A DNA stretch of 37,833 bases, taken from NCBI RefSeq assembly GCF_041751335.1, contig NZ_JBGSXS010000184.1:1-37833 (forward strand), in the 5' to 3' direction. Below the pieces are notes generated by a model, which did no database searches, was not told where the DNA came from, and was given only the letters and a program-made list of their open reading frames with translations. The first letter of the stretch is position 1. Every line of letters starts with the position of its first letter. Source of the DNA: Aquiflexum sp041751335 (lineage in GTDB: Bacteria; Bacteroidota; Bacteroidia; Cytophagales; Cyclobacteriaceae). Made by a program: the position numbers and the translations under genes. Below, in pieces: positions 33,967 to 37,833 of the stretch.

Positions 33967-34344
33967 AATAAGCCTTTTATTTAACTTTGAATAGAAATAT
34001 GGTAGTACAAAACAAATGTCGCGGCCCACTCCGGAACCGGCAGTCATAAAAGCACTACAACTCACCCAAAATCATTGTTTTTGCGAAAATAGTCCTGTGA
34101 AAACAACGCGATCTTCGACTTAAATCGACTTTTGGTAAACAGGATTATGGCTTTAAGAACCCATACTAATTTTCCATTGGCAGGTTTTTTTAAACCTACT
34201 GACTTTCCTCAAGAGATTCATCACTTCGCTGAAGGTTTTCTGGTAAATTTGGAACTTATCAAAGCTCGTTCTGAATGACGGTCGCGTTTAACTTCTGGTT
34301 CCTTTTCTTCCGTCTTCCATCTTCGGTCTTCTGGCCTATAATCC
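33967..34344. other. Intergenic region with heptamer repeats
   Basis: There is no supported gene between two convergent genes. Its base composition is less AT-rich than other gaps. A weak hairpin AGGTTT/AAACCT lies at 34182-34197. Four tandem heptamers of form TCTTCNN occupy 34306-34333. The stretch could be decayed sequence or a repeat-bearing spacer. Confidence 0.45.
34306..34333. repeat. Four tandem TCTTCNN heptamers
   Basis: TCTTCCG (34306), TCTTCCA (34313), TCTTCGG (34320) and TCTTCTG (34327) are exactly 7 bases apart. The same period appears in the repeats at 4124-4142. Confidence 0.75.
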
Positions 34345-34938
34345 CTACAAACTCCAAGTATTCCCCACCTCAGAAAGTGGTATACACCCTCGGTATTCTC
34401 CCGGAATAGGATCGTAATTCAGGTGATTCTTGCCAATCTCTTCAGAGGAGAAATATCCCCAAAGGGCCATGGATTTCATGGAACGGTAGAATCCAACAGG
34501 CTTTTGTTCTCCAACAGCCGTTCCCCAAACTTTTGGATTATATTTGGCGGTATCTGCTTCCGCTTTTTTGAGCACTGCTTTTTTATCCTCCTCACTCAGC
34601 TCAGCAAAGACTTTCCCAAAACTAGCTTTGGTCTCCGCATTGAATTTATCAATTTCAGAAGCCATATTTTGCTGGGCTTTGGCATCATATGTTTTGGCAA
34701 CTATCAAATCCAGAAATATATCTGTCTTGACATCCAATGCCCCGGGTGTATCCGTCCTTGGCAGGATGGTATCTACAAATGCAGAAACAAACCTTGCCTG
34801 ATCTTCATTGAAAAAAAGTGGCTCCCATTCCAATCTGTTCTGTTGCTTACAGGATTGAAGTAAAGTAAACAAAGAGGGTGCAGCCATGGCAGATCCTGCC
34901 ATCAAAGCTGTTTTTCGTAATGCGTTTCTCCTGTTCAT
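34345..34938 (-). CDS. Gluconate 2-dehydrogenase subunit 3 family protein
   Basis: This 197-residue protein has a Tat-type signal (NRRNALRKTAL, then a hydrophobic stretch ending SLFTLLQSC). The mature part matches the gluconate_2-dh3 family: FNEDQARFVSAFVDTILP and TPGALDVKTDIFLDLIV. These small subunits partner GMC dehydrogenases and carry them across the membrane. Its partner at 34943-36649 lacks a signal peptide, which fits. The GMC gene lies 4 bases upstream in the same operon. The cysteine at the end of the signal could also be lipidated. Confidence 0.9.
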   Translation of the reverse strand: MNRRNALRKTALMAGSAMAAPSLFTLLQSCKQQNRLEWEPLFFNEDQARFVSAFVDTILPRTDTPGALDVKTDIFLDLIVAKTYDAKAQQNMASEIDKFNAETKASFGKVFAELSEEDKKAVLKKAEADTAKYNPKVWGTAVGEQKPVGFYRSMKSMALWGYFSSEEIGKNHLNYDPIPGEYRGCIPLSEVGNTWSL

Positions 34939-34942
34939 ATAA

Positions 34943-36649
34943 TTAAATGTTATTTTTCTTTAATTCGGAGACTGCATGATTTGCTGCCCTTGCGGTAAGT
35001 GCCATATAGGTAAGGGATGGATTGACACAGGATGAAGAAGTCATACAGGCGCCATCTGTTACAAATACGTTTTTACAGGAATGAACCTGATTGGTGGCAT
35101 TCAGAACCGAAGTTTTGGGATCTCTACCCATTCTTGCCGTTCCCATTTCATGGATACCATATCCTGGTTCATGTTCATTGTCAAAGTCTACGATATCTTT
35201 CAATCCTGCTCGCTCCAACATATCCCTGGCATCGATTCGGATCTGTCTGTTCATGGCTTTTTCATTTTCCTTGAATTCACAATCTATCGCCAAAGTTGGT
35301 TGCCCCCATTTATCCAAGTTGTTTTTGTCCAAATAAACATGGTTTTCGTGGTAAGGCAGACATTCTGCAAAGCCTGTGATAAAGAATTCCCAAGGTCCCG
35401 GCTTCATCAGGCCATCTTTGAAATCCCCACCAAAATTGTCTAAATTGGAACCTGCGCCCCAACCTGCACGGCCACCTGAACCTTGATATCCAAATCCTCT
35501 CAGGAACTTATCGGTTTTGGTCTTTTCATCCAAATTGACATAGCGTGGTATATAAATGCCATTTGGCCTTCTTCCCTTGTAATATTCATCTTCAAAACCA
35601 TCCACAATTCCCATGGCCCCTACCCTATAAGTATGGTCCATCAGGTTATGTCCCAATTCACCGCTGTCATTGCCCAAGCCAATTGGAAAACGGTCTGAAG
35701 TAGAATTCAGCAATATTTGAGTTGTACTCAGTGTAGAGGCATTACAGAAAATGATTTTAGCATAGTATTCGACAACCTCACTGGTTTCTGCATCAATGAT
35801 GCGCACACCTGTGGCTTTTCCTTTTTGCTCATCATAAATGACAGATTGTACTATCGAGTAAGGTCGGATGGTCAGATTACCGGTGGCATTCGCAGCAGGT
35901 AATGTTACCGCGTTGCTGCTAAAATATGCGCCATAAGGACAACCTCGGCTGCATCGGTTTCTGTACTGGCAAACTCCCCTCCCATTCAATGGCTCGGTCA
36001 GGTGCGCTACCCTACCGATGATCATATGTCTTCCCTCAAACTCTTTCTCTACGCGGCTTTTGACATGTTTTTCCACACAATTCAATTCCATGGCTGGTAA
36101 AAAATGACTGTCCGGCAAATGGGGCAATCCCATTGCTTCACCGCTGATACCTGCATATTTTTCTACATGGGTGTACCAAGGTGCAAGGTCATTGTATCTG
36201 ATCGGCCAATCCACACCATAACCATCTTTGGCATTGGCTTCAAAATCCAAGTCAGAAAAGCGGTAACATTGTTTTCCCCACAATATGGACCTACCACCCA
36301 TTTGATGGGCACGAACCCACATAAAGGGCTTCACTTCCGTATAGGGGTTTTCCTGGTCATTGGCATGAAAATGCTCCGTATCCATTCCGATAAAACCGGA
36401 ACGCATACCTACCTTGTGCTTTTCTTTTAATTCAGGAGTCAATGAACCCCTCAACTCACTATCCCAAGGGTCATCCATCATGGTGGGGTAATCTTTGACA
36501 TGTTCTACCAACCTGCCCCGTTCCAACACCAAGGTTTTCATACCTTTCTCACATAGTTCTTTGGCTGCCCAGCCACCGCTGATACCTGAACCGACTACAA
36601 TGGCATCATAAGTCATGTCCTTTTTTGCATCAATATTAAAATTGGCCAT
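34943..36649 (-). CDS. GMC oxidoreductase, gluconate/sugar dehydrogenase-like large subunit
   Basis: This 568-residue FAD enzyme has GSGISG at 20-25, the active-site histidine H500 in HEMGTARMG and the Asn N543 in CVNPSLT. A cysteine group in RNRCSRGCPYGAYFSS is shared with membrane-bound gluconate-type dehydrogenases. Such enzymes oxidise sugars or sugar acids in the periplasm and pass electrons to a cytochrome c subunit, but no cytochrome gene is present here. It has no signal peptide of its own and is probably exported with the Tat-signal subunit encoded 4 bases downstream. It differs from the cholesterol-oxidase-like GMC at 12711, with no C-terminal extension. Confidence 0.92.
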   Translation of the reverse strand: MANFNIDAKKDMTYDAIVVGSGISGGWAAKELCEKGMKTLVLERGRLVEHVKDYPTMMDDPWDSELRGSLTPELKEKHKVGMRSGFIGMDTEHFHANDQENPYTEVKPFMWVRAHQMGGRSILWGKQCYRFSDLDFEANAKDGYGVDWPIRYNDLAPWYTHVEKYAGISGEAMGLPHLPDSHFLPAMELNCVEKHVKSRVEKEFEGRHMIIGRVAHLTEPLNGRGVCQYRNRCSRGCPYGAYFSSNAVTLPAANATGNLTIRPYSIVQSVIYDEQKGKATGVRIIDAETSEVVEYYAKIIFCNASTLSTTQILLNSTSDRFPIGLGNDSGELGHNLMDHTYRVGAMGIVDGFEDEYYKGRRPNGIYIPRYVNLDEKTKTDKFLRGFGYQGSGGRAGWGAGSNLDNFGGDFKDGLMKPGPWEFFITGFAECLPYHENHVYLDKNNLDKWGQPTLAIDCEFKENEKAMNRQIRIDARDMLERAGLKDIVDFDNEHEPGYGIHEMGTARMGRDPKTSVLNATNQVHSCKNVFVTDGACMTSSSCVNPSLTYMALTARAANHAVSELKKNNI

Positions 36650-36994
36650 ATAATTAAATTGTGTTTGTAGATTTTAATTTATAGAAATATGCTACATGAA
36701 ATAAGCTGAAGATATTTCTAAGGTGAATTAGAATCTGAAATTTAACGCTATTCTTTTTTAATTCAAGGAATTTTAAATAAATGGGGGAATGATGGGATTT
36801 GCATCGCATTTTTTATTCGTGCAATCAAAATTGGTTATTGCTTTTTTGGGACGGTTTATTACTCCAAATGATCAAAAAGGAACGGATTTAAGGAAAAAAA
36901 CCCTTCACAATGTATGGTATCTAACATTTTAATTAAAGATATTGTAAGAAAATTTTTAAATATATATGCGAGCTCAGTGGCTTAAATAAAAAAT
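36650..36994. other. Divergent intergenic region before the restriction gene
   Basis: A 345-base gap with promoters presumably for the GMC operon (-) and the HsdR gene (+). It is AT-rich, with homopolymer A and T tracts. No tRNA, attachment site or clear promoter was recognised. Confidence 0.4.
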
Positions 36995-37833
36995 ATGAAT
37001 AAAAAAGACCTTTCAGAAAGGGACATATGTACCAAATTTATAACTCCTGCTATTGAAAAAGCAGGCTGGGACAGACTGACCCAACTCTTAGAGGAAGTGT
37101 CTTTTACTGATGGGAAAATATATGTTCGTGGAAAATTAACAGCTAGAGGTGTAAGAAAAAGAGCCGACTACATTCTGTACTACAAACCGAATATTCCAAT
37201 CGCGATTGTTGAAGCGAAAGACAATAAACATTCAGTTCAAGCTGGAATACAACAAGTGCTGGACTATGCTAGAATACTTGACATCCCTTGTGTATTCAGT
37301 AGTAACGGTGACGGTTTTGTGAACCATGACCGAACAGCTACTGATGGGCATATCGAAAAAGAATTAGATAATGATAACTTCCCAACTCCCGAACAACTTT
37401 GGCAGAAATACAAAAAATACAAGGGCATCGAATCCCCTGAGGCTGAAAAGATAGTAGCACAAGATTATTATTTTGACGGTAGCGGAAGAAGTCCAATATA
37501 CTACCAACAAATTGCCGTAAACCGAACCGTTGAAGCGATTGCCAAAGGACAGGATATAATTCTTCTTGTCATGGCAACCGGAACCGGTAAAACCTACACG
37601 GCTTTCCAAATTATCCACAGACTTTGGAAAAGCGGAAAGAAAAAGAGAATCCTGTTTCTAGCTGATCGAAATGCTTTGATTGACAAAACGCGCAGGGGCG
37701 ATTTCAAACACTTCAAGGATAAAATGAAGGTAGTAAAACACCGCATGATAGACAAAAGCTATGAAGTGTATTTGGCACTCTATCAGGGATTGGCTGGATC
37801 TGACGAACAGGCAAATGCCTACAAACAATTTTC
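36995..37833 (+). CDS. hsdR: Type I restriction enzyme R subunit (HsdR), cut by window end
   Basis: The frame stays open from ATG 36995 to the last base, so only the first 279 residues are seen. An N-terminal PD-(D/E)xK nuclease domain shows D58 in RADYIL and E73/K75 in IVEAK. A Q-motif-like YYQQIAVNRTVEAI (169-182) and Walker A MATGTGKT (193-200) open the DEAD-like translocase. This order matches EcoEI-type HsdR, which translocates DNA and cleaves unmodified DNA together with HsdM and HsdS. No hsdM or hsdS is seen upstream; they should lie to the right if the system is complete. Confidence 0.9.
   Translation, partial: MNKKDLSERDICTKFITPAIEKAGWDRLTQLLEEVSFTDGKIYVRGKLTARGVRKRADYILYYKPNIPIAIVEAKDNKHSVQAGIQQVLDYARILDIPCVFSSNGDGFVNHDRTATDGHIEKELDNDNFPTPEQLWQKYKKYKGIESPEAEKIVAQDYYFDGSGRSPIYYQQIAVNRTVEAIAKGQDIILLVMATGTGKTYTAFQIIHRLWKSGKKKRILFLADRNALIDKTRRGDFKHFKDKMKVVKHRMIDKSYEVYLALYQGLAGSDEQANAYKQF

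Overview
The window is AT-rich DNA with short gaps, many ATGA stop/start overlaps, few Shine-Dalgarno-like sites and A-rich leaders. Several families are typical of Bacteroidota (DUF4230, DUF2911, a Vms1-like release-factor domain, gluconate-2-dehydrogenase subunit 3 with a GMC enzyme). I read it as a chromosomal piece of a Cytophagales bacterium, perhaps Cyclobacteriaceae. That placement is inferred from gene content, not from a marker gene. No rRNA, tRNA, CRISPR array or insertion sequence was seen.

Layout. (1) 106-555(-): a cold-shock-domain protein with a long Lys/Glu-rich N-terminus. (2) 822-7058: a molybdenum-hydroxylase locus made of XdhC and MocA-like maturation factors (+), a cysteine desulfurase (-), an unknown small protein (+), and a Tat-exported molybdopterin subunit with its 2Fe-2S partner (-). 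(3) 7368-12704(+): four genes joined by 4-base overlaps, encoding a DUF5675 membrane protein, a six-TM protein with an N-acetylmuramidase domain, a DUF4230 lipoprotein and a large DUF4230-like membrane protein. (4) 12711-21481(-): an eight-gene operon read right to left, encoding a PhaC-like hydrolase with Cys in the nucleophile position, an acetoacetate-decarboxylase-like protein, three small membrane proteins, a patatin, a membrane metallophosphoesterase and a cholesterol-oxidase-like GMC flavoenzyme. (5) 21958-29752: mostly single genes, namely a small membrane protein, a Gfo/Idh/MocA oxidoreductase, a DUF2911 protein, the HrpB helicase, an epimerase/SDR pair and an unknown protein. (6) 30054-33966(+): a Vms1-like (VLRF1) release-factor-like protein, a beta-barrel-like exported protein with a basic tail, a CocE/NonD hydrolase and a small membrane protein. 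(7) 34345-36649(-): a GMC dehydrogenase with its Tat-signal small subunit. (8) 36995 to the right edge (+): the start of a type I restriction HsdR subunit.

How the genes fit together. XdhC, MocA and the desulfurase plausibly make and sulfurate the molybdenum cofactor for the IorAB-type enzyme. The eight-gene operon looks like a membrane-associated lipid or sterol-like pathway with hydrolytic, Schiff-base and flavin-oxidase steps; its substrate is unknown. The four-gene DUF4230/muramidase operon looks like an envelope or peptidoglycan module. These two operons and the VLRF1 protein are the best candidates for under-described biology. Clear hairpin terminators are seen at 36-68, 4391-4429, 22539-22569 and 24419-24459.
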